A DNA stretch of 59,747 nucleotides from Gymnopus androsaceus JB14 (lineage: Eukaryota > Basidiomycota > Agaricomycetes > Agaricales > Omphalotaceae), in NCBI GenBank assembly GCA_009733575.1, contig ML769764.1, positions 1 through 59,747 of the forward strand, given 5' to 3'. The notes beneath the pieces are model-generated. The model saw nothing but the letters and a program-made list of their open reading frames with translations. It did not search any database and was not told the DNA's origin. Positions 1 to 10,613 of the stretch are shown here, one piece after another. A program made the position numbers and the translations under genes. The stretch's first letter is position 1, and the number at the start of each line of letters is the position of its first letter.

Positions 1-191
1 GAGAAAACCTGAGGAAACCTGAGAAAACCTGAGGAAACCTGGAAGAACCCTGGGGAAACCTCAGGCAGCCTGAGATAGTCCTAGGTAACCTAGGAGGCCT
101 AGGCTGCCTAGGCCATCCCAAGTCCAGCCCCTGTAACCTAGGAGGCTTAGGTTACCTAGGCTATCCTTGGCCCAGACCATTTTTCCTGATG
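1..191. repeat. CATCAG-type repeat element, right part only
   Basis: The window opens inside a block of imperfect direct repeats of the type GAGGAAACCT, then CCTAGG-rich units, ending in GGCCCAGACC, a T run and CTGATG at 186-191. The same right end closes the element at 53419-53775, and CTGATG is the reverse complement of the CATCAG that opens that element and the one at 3755. I read it as a non-autonomous element whose left end lies outside the window. No coding potential. Confidence 0.6.
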
Positions 192-353
192 TATTGGGGT
201 CAAGGGCAATTTCAATTCACGACGAGATACTATTGGTGGGACAGATGCAGAAAAAGAGACATTTAATGTTTATCATTCATTGTTCTTGGTACTGTCTTTG
301 CATGCAATCTGTTGCTTGACTCGTAGTTATTCTAGACTGGTCCTCCTCGAACA

Positions 354-2665
354 TTGGCAGACACTATCAAGGCAATTCAGCGTCAGCTGTATATGGCTTG
401 CCTTGGGAAACAAGATGCTGTTGATGCTATTGTCACTGAGACTGGAGTCAAGGACAAACTAGCACATTTCTGGATTGAACAACTTATTTCCAAAGCCCGA
501 GAACTCACCAATACTCGGATTACAGAAAAAACAACCCATGATCCTCGCTTGAACAACAAGAATTGTGTTGGTGAGGCTCGAAAGGCTACAAGACAGGAGT
601 TACTTGAGACTATACAGGAGGAAGTCTGGGGATGGCTACTTCAACAGCCACCAGATGACTACAAGAAACTTGATTTGTCTGACCATATGTGTCTATGTAT
701 TTTTATGCATGCTAATCTGATACCTAACTTTTGCTACCCAGCACTGCGTAAAATGCTTCGCCCCGGACAGCATTTCAATCCACTTTTATCTACTCGTGGA
801 CTCAATCCGAGCAATGATACCACTGTTGAATCTCTTCACACTTGGCTGCTTGGTGGAGAGAAGTATATTTGGCATCTCACAACAAAAGGGTGGACAGCCA
901 AAGAAGATGAATTATTTGCAACACGCCTACAGAGCTCATCTGTTGATGGGCTGACAACGAACCCACCTCGAGCATGGTATCTTATCAAGTACAAAAACTC
1001 ACTTATCGGAAAGCATTTTAAAATCATACAGCAGCTTGCTGTATTTCAACTTTATGATCAATGCAGTTCTGATGATGTTTTTTGTCTCTGGAAGGCCTCT
1101 GGAGCATTAGGAGCATTATTGTAGATTCCAGAAATTTGGGACATGGACACCTATCTTGTATGTTGCATTTGTTTCATCTGGATTTCAATTTATGTAACCT
1201 CTCCAGGTGGATCTGCAAATTGCTCTTGACAACTATCTGGATATCTGGGCTCAAATTGATCCTACTAGAATCATCACCAAGTCCAAACTCCATGTTCTTT
1301 TATATCTTGTCCCTGACATTCGGCGTTTTGGGCCTAGTATTTTATACTCAACAGAAGTGTGTGAGTGCTGGAACAAAATCTTTCGTGGATGTAGCATTCT
1401 CTCAAATCATCTTGCTCCAAGCCATGATATTGCCATTACTTTGGGTGATATGAAGTGCTTCAAACACCAGGTCAGCAGGGGATATTGGAAGGACAATAAT
1501 GGGAAATGGATTCGTGCTGGCTCTGCTATTTGTGATTTCCTCTTGACCAATACAGAGCTCCAGTGGCGCTTGGGGTGGGTAGATAATGAGCGTATCAAAC
1601 CAGGTACAGTGAAACCAATGTCTTTGGGGAAGCGCAACCCAGTTATCTGGGAAGCACTGCAGCTGCCATCGAGCTATACACACATGGATGCACCAGCAGA
1701 AACCTCTGATCATGATCATGAATGGTTTCAATGCAAACATGTAATTTCACACTCTCATGAACCATGCATTACCGGGTCATGGGTATTTTTCAAGGACTCG
1801 GACACAAATGTATGCTCTTATAGATGTTTCTCCTATGCCATGCTGATTTTGATTCAAAAGATCACCAAATGTGGTCGAATTTCAAGTATTGTAGGTTGTT
1901 CCAAGAGCTCTGCAGCAAGTGCAATTGTCCGTGCTGCTTTTGTTGTTGTTGAAGATTTTGTGGTCCTCAAGGAGAAGGATGATTTCTTTGATATGCCTGT
2001 TATGCTGGACTCCAAACATTGCTCTTTTGTCATTCCAAAGGTGTGAAGATTTATGCGATGTATTTTAATTTTGGTTTGTTATTGAAAAGGATATTTTATT
2101 CAAATTTAATGCACAATATGACTGTCACACTGCGCACTGCATGATTTCATCAGATGAAGAATTTATGCAGCAAGAATGACATCAAACAAGCATACACCTG
2201 CACAGCGTGAAGCATACGGGTTTGCAGCGCTTTATTATCAACACCCATTCTCTCCATAATGGGCATCTCCTGCGACGCATGCTTCCACGAGATCTTACTC
2301 AACCTATTCCAAATCATACCCCGGAACAACATATTGAAATGCACAAGCAGATCTCAGCAGAGCTGCGAGTTGCAGGACCAGCTCGGTGAGCAGAGGCCCA
2401 GGCCAGAGCACAGAGTACTTGGCAAAGAAATAAGGTTGCTCAAGCTGCAAATACCCACAGTCGGGGTCATGGTCAAGCTACAGGTGCTCTGGGTGGTCGG
2501 GGTCAAGCTACAGGTACTCGTGGCAGTAGCAGTCGTGCTCGTGCTCATGGTCATGGCACTGGTAGAATGCAAGCAGAAGCACATAGCACAGGCTATGCTG
2601 AGGATGAGGTTGACCTTGAAATTCACTTTCAGGCTAGCACCAGTGATGATGACATGATTGGTTAA
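354..2665 (+). pseudogene. Multicopy Agaricomycete protein of unknown function, three exons, broken by three stops
   Basis: Exons are 354-1157, 1207-2040 and 2090-2665, with 49-bp introns (GTATGT...CTCCAG and GTGTGA...AAAAG). The product resembles a large Agaricomycete family known mostly from multicopy loci. Recognisable motifs are WIEQLISKARE near residue 40, HTWLLGGEKYIWH near 160, and in exon 2 DIRRFGP, STEVCECWNKIFR and SNHLAPSHDIA. The third exon carries RFIINTHSLHN and LLRRMLPRDLT, then a Gly/Arg/His-rich tail ending in an acidic DDD. Three in-frame stops interrupt it: TAG at about 1122-1124 where the family has Trp, TGA at about 2178, and TGA at 2386-2388 where Arg fits. The frame is otherwise kept over more than 2 kb, so inactivation looks recent. 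The true start may lie upstream of 354. Function unknown; element-derived origin is likely but not shown. Confidence 0.6.
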
Positions 2666-2857
2666 CTCAAAATACCCTTACCAGTCATATATACACCAGA
2701 GATTGTATTGATGTTTAATCAGATGTTTCATAATAGTTGTATATATAGTCTACAAAATATCTACAGAATGTCATAACGATATTATAACTGGAGGTCTACA
2801 AAATGTTTTACCAGTGCATTTTACAACCTCTAACTTAACTTCAATTTACATCAAACC

Positions 2858-3087
2858 TCAATCTTCCGCAGTGATCAAGGGCTTTTGGTGGTGTAGTTGG
2901 CAAGAAAGAATGCCAAACTCAAAGCCATAATAAACATTGTTGCAATTTTGAATGTGACAACAATGCTTGATTGCCAAGGGATGGTGGGATACTTCCAAGC
3001 ACTCACATGCTCCACAATCCAAAGGGCTAAAAAGTCTGAATCTTTTCAAGGTGTCTGAATACAATCTGGAACGGATGTCATGCTTGC
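2858..3087 (-). pseudogene. Terminal exon of an unrecognised gene
   Basis: On the minus strand an acceptor (TTTTGCAG) at 3088 is followed by an open 76-codon stretch to a TGA at 2858. It holds four spaced cysteines (CGACEC, then HCC and NC) that could bind metal. I do not recognise the family, and upstream exons (3088-3290) could not be followed. Between 2666 and 2857 I see only AT-rich sequence. Confidence 0.25.
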
Positions 3088-3290
3088 CTGCAAAATAATG
3101 AGAAAAGAAAGCATATAATTTATGAACAGCCACAAACCAAGATATCATAAATCTCTGTTACAAAGTTGTTGCCTATCACACCAGACAGATCACCAGCTGC
3201 ATCAGTGGACAAGTAAGATGTAATGGACAAGTTACAAAGTCCCAGTGTAGATTTAGTCAACACAGACAGCAAGCAATTTGTGGTGTTCAA

Positions 3291-4738
3291 CATGAAGGTG
3301 GATTCCAGATGTAGGGAGCTTTTCTGCAGGCCTCAGCAAACAACAGATCTTCTGCAGCAACTGTAATGCACAATTCATTGTGTTTAGTGCACATGAATTC
3401 ATTTACACAATTACTGCACTTCACTATATCCTATTTGCCACTCCTAGTGCACGCAAATAGAGTTTGATATGCCCTACAATATTGGCTTACCAACCATGCT
3501 TCTATCTTCAGTATCTATGGTGCACCGCAGCAATCTGTTACAACTTGCTCAACTCCAAATTCTGAGCAACTTAGTTAATTTGCTCTTACTCAATGCCTTC
3601 CATTGATGAGAGTGCTACTGTGTTGTGTCCATATATCCAGCACACTGTCACAGTCATTTGTGCACAAGCAGCTTGTCAATAGCTATTGTGGTTGGCACGC
3701 TATGTCTTCTAGGGACATGCTAAACTCGTTTTTCCGAGTTATATCATTCATCAACATCAGAAAAAACTGTTTTGGGCCCAGGAGGATCTAAGGTCACCTA
3801 GTCCTCTTAGGCAACCTGAGGCATCCTAGTTGGCCCAGGAAAAAGGGTAAAACTTTGGACACCTCAGGTATCCTAGTCATCCTAGGTGTCCTGGGACATT
3901 CTGGGACATCCTGGCGCATCCTGGTGCATCCTGAGGCATCCTGGTATAGAATATTTATCCCATGATGCCCCAAGATGCCCTAATACACCCTCAGGACATC
4001 CCAGGATGTCCTAGGATGACTAGGATACCTGAGGTGTCCAAAGTTTTGCCCTTTTTCCTGGGCCAACTAGGATGCCTCAGGCTGCCTAAGAGGACTAGGT
4101 GACCTTAGATCCTCCTGGGCCCAAAACAGTTTTTGCTGATGAACCAGGTCATGGGGCCATAGTCAGATGCCTTCAGTATCATCCAGGTGCCGGAGCTCCA
4201 AGCAGAGGCCTGTGTGAGAATGCCCTGATTCCTTGTGCTCCTTGCTTCCTTTCTTTCCTCCATCATCTCTCTCAGTGTTGGGTAAGGCTGGTTGTCTGCT
4301 CTCCACAGCTCTGATAGCTCTAATATCACTTCCCAGCACATCCTTATATCTGTACAGACCACTAGCTTCAAGTTTACAGTATTTCAGATACAAGGATCTG
4401 GTATGGCTTCGCATTTTTTACCTTGATCTTGTCACTGAACAGAGCCCACAACACATCTAGCCAAATCTAAACACATCCAGTGCACATTTTACTTTCCTGA
4501 TTGTTAGATCACTAGATATCAGGGCTCTTGGTGTGCAGATCATGCCTGATAAGCAATCTACATTGTACTAACAGATATCCAAGTAGATCTAGCAGTATCT
4601 GCGCATTTTTTCATCACTCTCCCTCCTCTCCCTCTGTCTCACATATCTGTTATCTGTTTCTCTTTCTAATTAGTGTACTTGTACCATAGTATGCATTCCA
4701 TTATCTACTGATGTACCTGTACAGTATATCACTTCATG
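3291..4738 (+). mobile_element. R1 element copy A (CATGAAG termini), split by a CATCAG element
   Basis: R1 is a repeat of about 1.06 kb beginning CATGAAGG and ending CACTTCATG, so it has 7-bp inverted termini. Copy A is 1448 bp, or 1059 bp after removing the 387-bp CATCAG insertion and its 2-bp duplication. Other copies: 31054-34111 (+), 45069-46371 (-) and 49386-50694 (-, probable assembly duplicate). Its sequence includes a purine/pyrimidine tract (CTCCCTCCTCTCCCTC) resembling a polypurine tract on the other strand, so an LTR-derived origin is possible. No long ORF. Sequence after 4738, to about 4810, also recurs at 46893-47040. Confidence 0.65.
3755..4141. mobile_element. CATCAG palindromic element, 387 bp
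   Basis: Begins CATCAG at 3755 and ends CTGATG at 4141. The two arms (about 150 bp each) are close to perfect reverse complements, sharing CTGTTTTGGGCCCAGGAGG, CTTTGGACACCTCAGG and the rest. They meet in a core of short direct repeats (GGGACATCCTGG, CGCATCCTGG, TGCATCCTGA). The insertion interrupts R1: other copies read ATTCATCAGCCAGGTC with nothing between, while here AA flanks both sides (3753-3754 and 4142-4143), consistent with a 2-bp target duplication. Non-autonomous; the mobilising enzyme is unknown. Confidence 0.75.
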
Positions 4739-6070
4739 ATCCGCTTCATTTATGGACCTCTGGTCTGAGTTTTGGCTAACCTTATCATCTCCCTCTGAGT
4801 GACAAAGGCAGAGGTCTTTAAAAGTGAAACAGGATTGGCAATATCTTGTTTAGTGAACAGCATGTCAGTTCCTTGATAGAATGGATCAGCTTTATGATAT
4901 GGAAGCTGATAGCCAGCAAACCTTAACTCAAGCTTGAGTGAGGAGTGCTTAATTATCTTCCTCCAATCAAAAAGTGATTTTTGATTGGGGACAATGAGTT
5001 CACCAATACAATGACAGCTGTGAAATGCACAGGAAACAATTGTTGCAAACAGGAGATCATTTTAAGAGTTATGATGTTGGTCATAGAAGATTTTGATATA
5101 AGCAGTGTGCAAGGGGGGCTTGCGGTTCACTGGATCTGCATGAATTTTCTTGGATCCTTGTATAGTTGCTTGAACTAAAGGATCTGAATGAGACTCATCA
5201 AAGTGAGGATAGAACTGCTTCTGACAGGCCCCAGTGAGATATTTGGGTCCAGAGGCAATGTGTTAGGAAGTGAAAGCAATGTAACAAGACAGAGTAGACA
5301 AAGTAGGATCCAGAGACAAGTTATGATTTGTACAAAAACAGATATGATCCCTGGCTCTTATAGTATAATTTTTTTTGGTAAAGGTCTCAATAGCATGGGC
5401 TTGAAGCAACAAGACAAGATCATCAAGTTTGTTCAAGTCCATAGGTGGGCGAGCAGACCTATGCCTATTTCACTCAGAGGGATCATGAAGTTAGCTGAAA
5501 ACCTGGGCCAAGGCCCAAAAATCAATTGAGTGGATCATGTAGTGCTCTACTCTACAGTACTGTATTAAAAAGTAATTTAATAGAGATGAAAGATAGGGAA
5601 TGGAGGGAGGGTGACACAAAAGAGGTACAGATCAACCTAGATCTGTCCAATAGCTATTAGTACAATATAGAGAGAAGATCAGGCATAATCTGCATACTGA
5701 GAGCTCTTAAATCTGACATCTGATAAACAATAATGTGTAGTCAAGCACTGGATGTGTCTAGATGTGTTTAGATATGTTGTGAGCTCTGTACAATCTATAG
5801 ATTATGGTTGATCATACCAGAGAGTCCTTGTATCTGAGATCCTGAGGTCTGTACTGGAAGGAGTGATAGTGAAGCTATCAGAGCTGTAGAGATGATGTTG
5901 AAGCTATCAGAGCTATGTGTAGTGCAGGTATCCTTCACCAAGCAGAGATGATGGTGGTAGGAAGCAAGGAGCACAGGTCACATTGTCACATCAACTGATT
6001 TTACTCAAACAGGCCTCTGCTCAGAACTCCGGCATCTGTATGAGTCAGATGATGATCTAGGGACCCAGAC
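4150..6070. repeat. Long inverted repeat (diverged R1-type arms) with about 0.66-kb loop
   Basis: The plus-strand R1 segment 4150-4810 is repeated in reverse complement at about 5470-6070 (shared landmarks: GAGCTCCAAGCAGAGGCC with its partner near 6010-6030, and TCTCCCTCTGAGTGA with TCACTCAGAGGGATCATGAAG at about 5470). The second arm is clearly more diverged. The loop 4811-5469 has ORFs up to about 100 codons with no recognisable domain. I see no gene in it. Confidence 0.55.
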
Positions 6071-6114
6071 CCCATCACCTGACATGATGTGCAATCAGGT
6101 CATGTGCAGCAGGG

Positions 6115-6468
6115 CTAATGAACTGATGAAACATCAAAAATGCGAAAAAATGCGAAATTTGCACAAGTCAACCAAAACTGAAGCTCTTGGTGTCCAAGCT
6201 TATGCATTTTGAAGATAAGCAGCAATTGCATAAATTCATGTATGGATTTAGAAGTGATGAATTGTGCATTCCTTGGAATGAATGTTGGATTAGACCCTGA
6301 GATGTGAGCGAAGGAGAGAAAAATCTGTATAGGCAGGGAACCCACAGCAAACATGCAAGGGTTCCAGTAGCAATGGTACAGGTTATATATATATGTAAGT
6401 AAGATAGGGGAATCAGGAAAATAGATAAATGAGGGCAGCAGCGATGTGAGTGCCAGACTAGATACCAA
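6115..6468 (-). pseudogene. Unrecognised ORF, 117 codons
   Basis: Open minus-strand frame containing FIPRNAQFITSKSIHEFMQ and ending shortly after FRIFDVSSVH. Its composition looks like a real but isolated coding fragment rather than a shadow, since no other frame is plausible here. I cannot assign a family. It may belong with the RNase H fragment 0.4 kb away on the same strand. Confidence 0.25.
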
Positions 6469-6698
6469 TCAATATTCCAACAATGAATTCATGTATTGTA
6501 CATTGCAATTGTTGCTGTTGAAAAATGTGTTGTTTGCAGAAGCCTTCAAAAAGGTTCTCTACCCTTGGAATCCACCTTCATGTCAAGGGTCCATTCTGGA
6601 GCCTATGCTTGCCCAGGGCCTCTAAAAGGACTCTCCATTGCACCAGCAGTAGCTCTCTTCGGGGCTCAAAAAGGTGGACACAACCAGAGGGAAATTAA

Positions 6699-6867
6699 GA
6701 GCCTGTTCAGCAAAAGATAACATTGAACTTTGACCGCTAAAGCTTGCCTATATATAGCAAATGACTAACTGCTCCAAAAATTTTGACCATTCAATGTTTA
6801 GTCATTTGCAATATATGGGCAAGATTTAGCGGTCAAAATTCAACATCATCTTTTGCCAAACAGGCTC
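6699..6867. mobile_element. MITE derived from the PIF/Harbinger element at 13951
   Basis: 169 bp, beginning GAGCCTGTTCAGCAAAAGAT and ending CAAACAGGCTC, flanked on both sides by TAA (6696-6698 and 6868-6870). Its first 85 bp, including GCAAATGACTAA and CCAAAAATTTTGAC, match the left end of the 3.1-kb Harbinger element at 13951-17091. The right half is a reverse complement of the left. This is the expected form of a non-autonomous partner moved by that transposase: same ends, same 3-bp TAA target preference. Confidence 0.85.
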
Positions 6868-7485
6868 TAAAGCTTGTAATCCTCAATCAAAAGGCAAGAT
6901 AGTAAGTCTGCCTTGATATTCTTCTTGCCAGCAATGTTGATGAACTCAAAGATCCACACCAGTCTTGAGAACAATTGCATTGTGAGATTGCTCTCTTGCA
7001 AAAAGTGAGTTAAGAACCTTAACAGAGTCAAGGCTGTCAGAGTGAATGAGAATGTGGCAAGGTGGGGTGGATTTGGACGCAATGTGATGAAGCAGGGAGA
7101 GCATGGCAAGTAGTTCTCTGAAGAAGATGTCAACCAGAGTTTTACCCTCTGTAGAGCGCAGTTGGTAGCAGAAGCCATTACCAGTATACATAAAAGATAG
7201 ACCAGTGTTACTAGCATCTGTCCAGCCCACAAAGTCAGCCATACTGTCCTCCCATGTTTGTGAATCAACAAACTGAATACCAATTGCATTCTGCAAGAGA
7301 TCTGAGAACCAGGTAAGATCTCTATGTACCGCAACATTGATAGGAATAGCCCAGAATTGGAGTGTTTTACCACTCATCTTCTGGTACATCTCGTTAAGAG
7401 CCTCTGTATTGATGTTGTCTGTTGGCCCTGTCTTTTTACAGCTGATTCCAAAATCATAGAATAGTTTTAGACGATCACTGTTCAT
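6868..7485 (-). pseudogene. Retroelement RNase H-like fragment
   Basis: A 179-codon minus-strand frame (7485 to 6946) contains VGWTDASNTGLSF, then FFRELLAMLSLLHHIA and ILIHSDSLDSVKVLNSL. This is the order of an RNase H fold: first Asp in the TDAS strand, Glu in the REL helix, second Asp in HSDS. A neighbouring frame continues with INIAGKKNIKADLLSCLL, matching the ...NVRADLLSR end of these domains, so one frameshift is needed. Similar RT/RNase H modules occur in Agaricomycete reverse-transcribing elements, possibly DIRS-like. No reverse transcriptase motif was found beside it. Confidence 0.5.
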
Positions 7486-7711
7486 TGATGGGGCTTACAG
7501 TATGGTAAACAAATAACGAAATTTGCCCAATTTTGGTGCTTGACTGAAGTGACCATGTCATTGATATGGTTTCAAGGAGGTGTAGCAAATGAAGTGACCG
7601 TGGCATGGAGCAATAGTTTTTTGGCAATTTCCTCATTTGTTTACCGTGCCATAAGCACCATCAATGAACAGTGATCATCTAAAAATATTCTATGATTTCG
7701 GAATCAGCTGT
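7438..7711. repeat. 274-bp near-palindrome
   Basis: ACAGCTGATTCCAAAATCAT at 7438 is mirrored by ATGATTTCGGAATCAGCTGT ending at 7711. GATCACTGTTCATTGATG is mirrored by CATCAATGAACAGTGATC, and the arms go on through GGTAAACAAATAACGAAATT / AATTTCCTCATTTGTTTACC. The left arm includes the start of the RNase H-like frame, so the palindrome seems to have formed by inverted duplication of coding sequence. No target duplication was identified. Confidence 0.7.
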
Positions 7712-7759
7712 AATAGAGAAAAATAATGTAGGAGTGAGTGAAATTTGAAAATATTGAAA

Positions 7760-8628
7760 TTATGGCAAATCTTTTTATCCTTGAGGTATACCCTATTAGC
7801 ATGCCAGCAGTCTAGTTAGGGTCCTACCACTGTGAGAAGGGTATTGTGCAAGCAGGATGAAATCCAAGAGGCTGCAAGCTGCAGTAATTTGCCAATGAGA
7901 CAGGCAATAAGGATCTTTGCTATGTTTTTTCTTTCCAGGCCAGTGACCTGACTAAGCTTTGATATTCATTCCTTGAGATGACAAACACCATAGACAGGAG
8001 GAAGAGACTGTACTAAAGAATCAAACTCTTTCTTGGTCATCAAGGACTGGGCCCAAGCAATTAAGCTTGATAATTTACTAGTAGAATTGGTGGAGAATAT
8101 CAGGTGTTATTGCATCATGGATATCACAAAATGGATCATAGCTCCCACCAGCAATATCATGTTCCATTGCTTCCAATTACACAGCATTGGAAGTTTTTGC
8201 ACTCAATCTAGTGCTGCTGATAATTGTTTCAGTTCATTCCTAAGTGCACATTTCTTATTCTGGAGATTCTTTGTTTTTCAATGACATTTGGGGCATGTTC
8301 CATACTTGGTGCACATAACTAAGCACTGTTCAGGATAGTTGGCAGCATAGGCGGAAATGATTGAGTGACCCATCCATTGTTTGCCATTACCACTGGTCAT
8401 CATACTGCCTTTGAGACCTGCTTTTTTAATGGGCACGAGAACCCCTGCTATTGACTGGTAAAATAGCTCATAGATGTGCAATGAGCACACAGGCCTGCAA
8501 ATTTGGTTTCCACCTAATCCTATCATAAGATAAACTGGATATACTGCTTTCCCTCCACTGAAGTTAGTCAGTTGTGTTGTGGAAACTTGCATCTGATCTT
8601 TTTTATAAACAACATTATCATTGATCAA
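7760..8628 (-). pseudogene. Plavaka-type transposase fragment
   Basis: The frame 8628-8278 carries motifs of the Plavaka family (CACTA-related fungal transposases): TNFSGGKAVYPVYLMIG, VLVPIKKAGLKGSMMTSGNG, then AAYAANYPEQCLVMCTKYG and CPKCH. Further along the minus strand, in more than one frame and with stops, come LPPVYGVCHLKE, ISKLSQVTGLERKNIAKIL and the conserved HAN/Y-L patch, to about 7760. The fragment is the central part of the transposase. Sequence 8629-9150 upstream could hold more of it, but I could not follow the frame. Confidence 0.65.
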
Positions 8629-9584
8629 GCCTTGTTACAGCTATTTCCATTCCTACAAGCCTACAGGCTATTTGTTTTTGTTCTCATCTACTTTTTGCTC
8701 TGATGAATTCAACAAATGCATTCTGCTGTCCCACGTCAGGATGCACTCATATCTCCTTCTCTATTCTCAATGAATCTCATAGTGAACTTCAGGCTGTACT
8801 CAGCCAAATTTTAGGTCTTTTTGTGTTTGATATATATCTACTATGTAACTTTTTGACAACTGCCAGTCTTTTTTTTAATCTTGACTGCCTGAGATATTGT
8901 TTGCAGCATTGCAACCAAAACATCTTGACAATACTGAACAGCATTAAACTGGTCTTACTAATCAATTTCCCTGGTGCTGTAGTAAATCAAACAGTACAAT
9001 GAGATTTCTAACTCTCCAAGGTTTGTGAGTTCTAAACATTGCAAATTCTAGAGTATCTTGCACAATTGACCCCTTTGCCACTTGGAAGACTTTCTCTATT
9101 CTTGAATACACTTTCCTGTCTGCCCCTTGCAAATGGGCCAAACATTAAATACCAAGCTTGCATTTGCTTGTGCAAGGAATGTTGCAGAGAGTTTGGAAGT
9201 GGGAGAACACTGTTTTGAGTTCAAACTATATTCAGTGCCAAGCTACTCTTTCAAAGCATCTTAAACTGGATATTGTTGACTGCAACTCTGATTCATCTTT
9301 GCAGCTGCCATCAAAAGCATATGCTAGGCTGAAAACACTCAGTAAGTCCTTCCAGGGTTTTCAAGAAATAATGGCATTTGGGTAAAAAATTTTTTGCTTT
9401 TTTTTTGAGAATTTTTGATGAAAGCTAGATTTTGAATATAGACGCCAACTAGGGTGTAAAGGATTCCTTTGGTGAAATCTTTGGTGACAATAAACAATAA
9501 ACAACAAAGATTTGAGTGCTGGGCTTCAAATCTTGGCACAATCGCCTTCCTCAAGCATGTGAGACCCGGTGCATGAAATGGATC
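8629..9584. other. No recognisable gene
   Basis: AT-rich sequence with short ORFs of up to 99 codons on both strands, none with a motif I recognise. It probably contains the diverged upstream part of the Plavaka gene. Confidence 0.3.
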
Positions 9585-9867
9585 TTATCCCAAATGTCTC
9601 ACACCTAGATGTAGGTGGAGACCAAATGCGACCACCTGGGGTAACCGTGCCATAAGGTGGGTCTGGACAGTAATATGAGTGTTGTACAGAACAGTATAAG
9701 CCTCAGAGGTGCAAGGAACAGTGTACGGGCCACCCAATGACGTAATCAGGAGGAAGCGGGTGATATTGTGGTCCGACAACCAGAAATGAGTGGAAGTGGA
9801 TGGAATATGGGTGAAGGGGTGGTCCAAAAAGGTGTAATAAGTCCAAATATGGATAATGCAAATGGAA

Positions 9868-10031
9868 ATAGCATGGGAGCAGACAGAATAGTGCAAAAGC
9901 GGACAGAAATAGCGTGGGAGCAGATGGAATAGGGTGAAAGCGGATGGGAATAGCATGGGAATGGACAGAATAGGGTGAGAGTGGGTGGAAATAGCGTGGG
10001 AGCAGACGGAATTGAGTGAAAGTGGATGGTC
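9868..10031. repeat. 41-bp minisatellite, four copies
   Basis: Units begin ATAGCATGGG or ATAGCGTGGG at 9868, 9909, 9950 and 9991, exactly 41 bp apart, each followed by AGCAGAC/TGGAAT and AAAGCGGA-type sequence. The several open minus-strand frames here are a by-product of the repeat (41 is not a multiple of 3, so all frames are sampled). Related single units lie just upstream (about 9780-9860). Sequence 10032-10613 shows nothing recognisable apart from an AGAGACAGAGACAGAGACAG run near 10230. Confidence 0.85.
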
Positions 10032-10613
10032 CCAGAGGTTTTAGAGGTAGCAAAACCCAAATAGGAAGCTCCCGCAGAGCTTTGGTTGTAAAGTCGTAAA
10101 CAAAGATAGAAGACAGTGAGCTCCGGACATAGATTTGGTATCTACAGACGGAGCCTCGCAGTTAATGCAGATGACAGTGAGCCTTTGAACGGAGCTTGGA
10201 AGGCACAACTGGTTGGAACAGACAGAACAGAGAGACAGAGACAGAGACAGAAGTAAAACAGGATTGATTTGGTAAAAATGGTAAGAACAGACTAGGGTAC
10301 ATGGACTCGAGGTGTCTACTTATATACTGTAGGGTGACTGTGTAAGTTGTCAGGAGGGTTTGATGGATGGTTATCAAGTGCAGGAGGCAACCGGGAGGCA
10401 GGATAACTGGTAATCACATGTAGAAAGTGCCCGGCAGGCAGGATAAATGGTAAATAAGCATGTAAAGTGCCCGCAATTTAGGTAATGAGTGCAGGAAGTA
10501 TCCATGGACAGTCAGGAAGCATGGGAAACATCAGCAGGTAGATAGCAGATGAGAAATGAGCCAAGGCCTGACAAAGTATTCCTAAACACACACATTTTTT
10601 TGCTTGTTTTACT

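Noticed and set aside
2354..2626. Thr/Ser-rich minus-strand frame
   Set aside because: Antisense shadow of the Gly/Arg/His-rich tail of the gene at 354-2665.
9585..10060. Three overlapping minus-strand frames of 104-123 codons
   Set aside because: They are produced by the 41-bp minisatellite and its diverged flank, which stay open in all frames.
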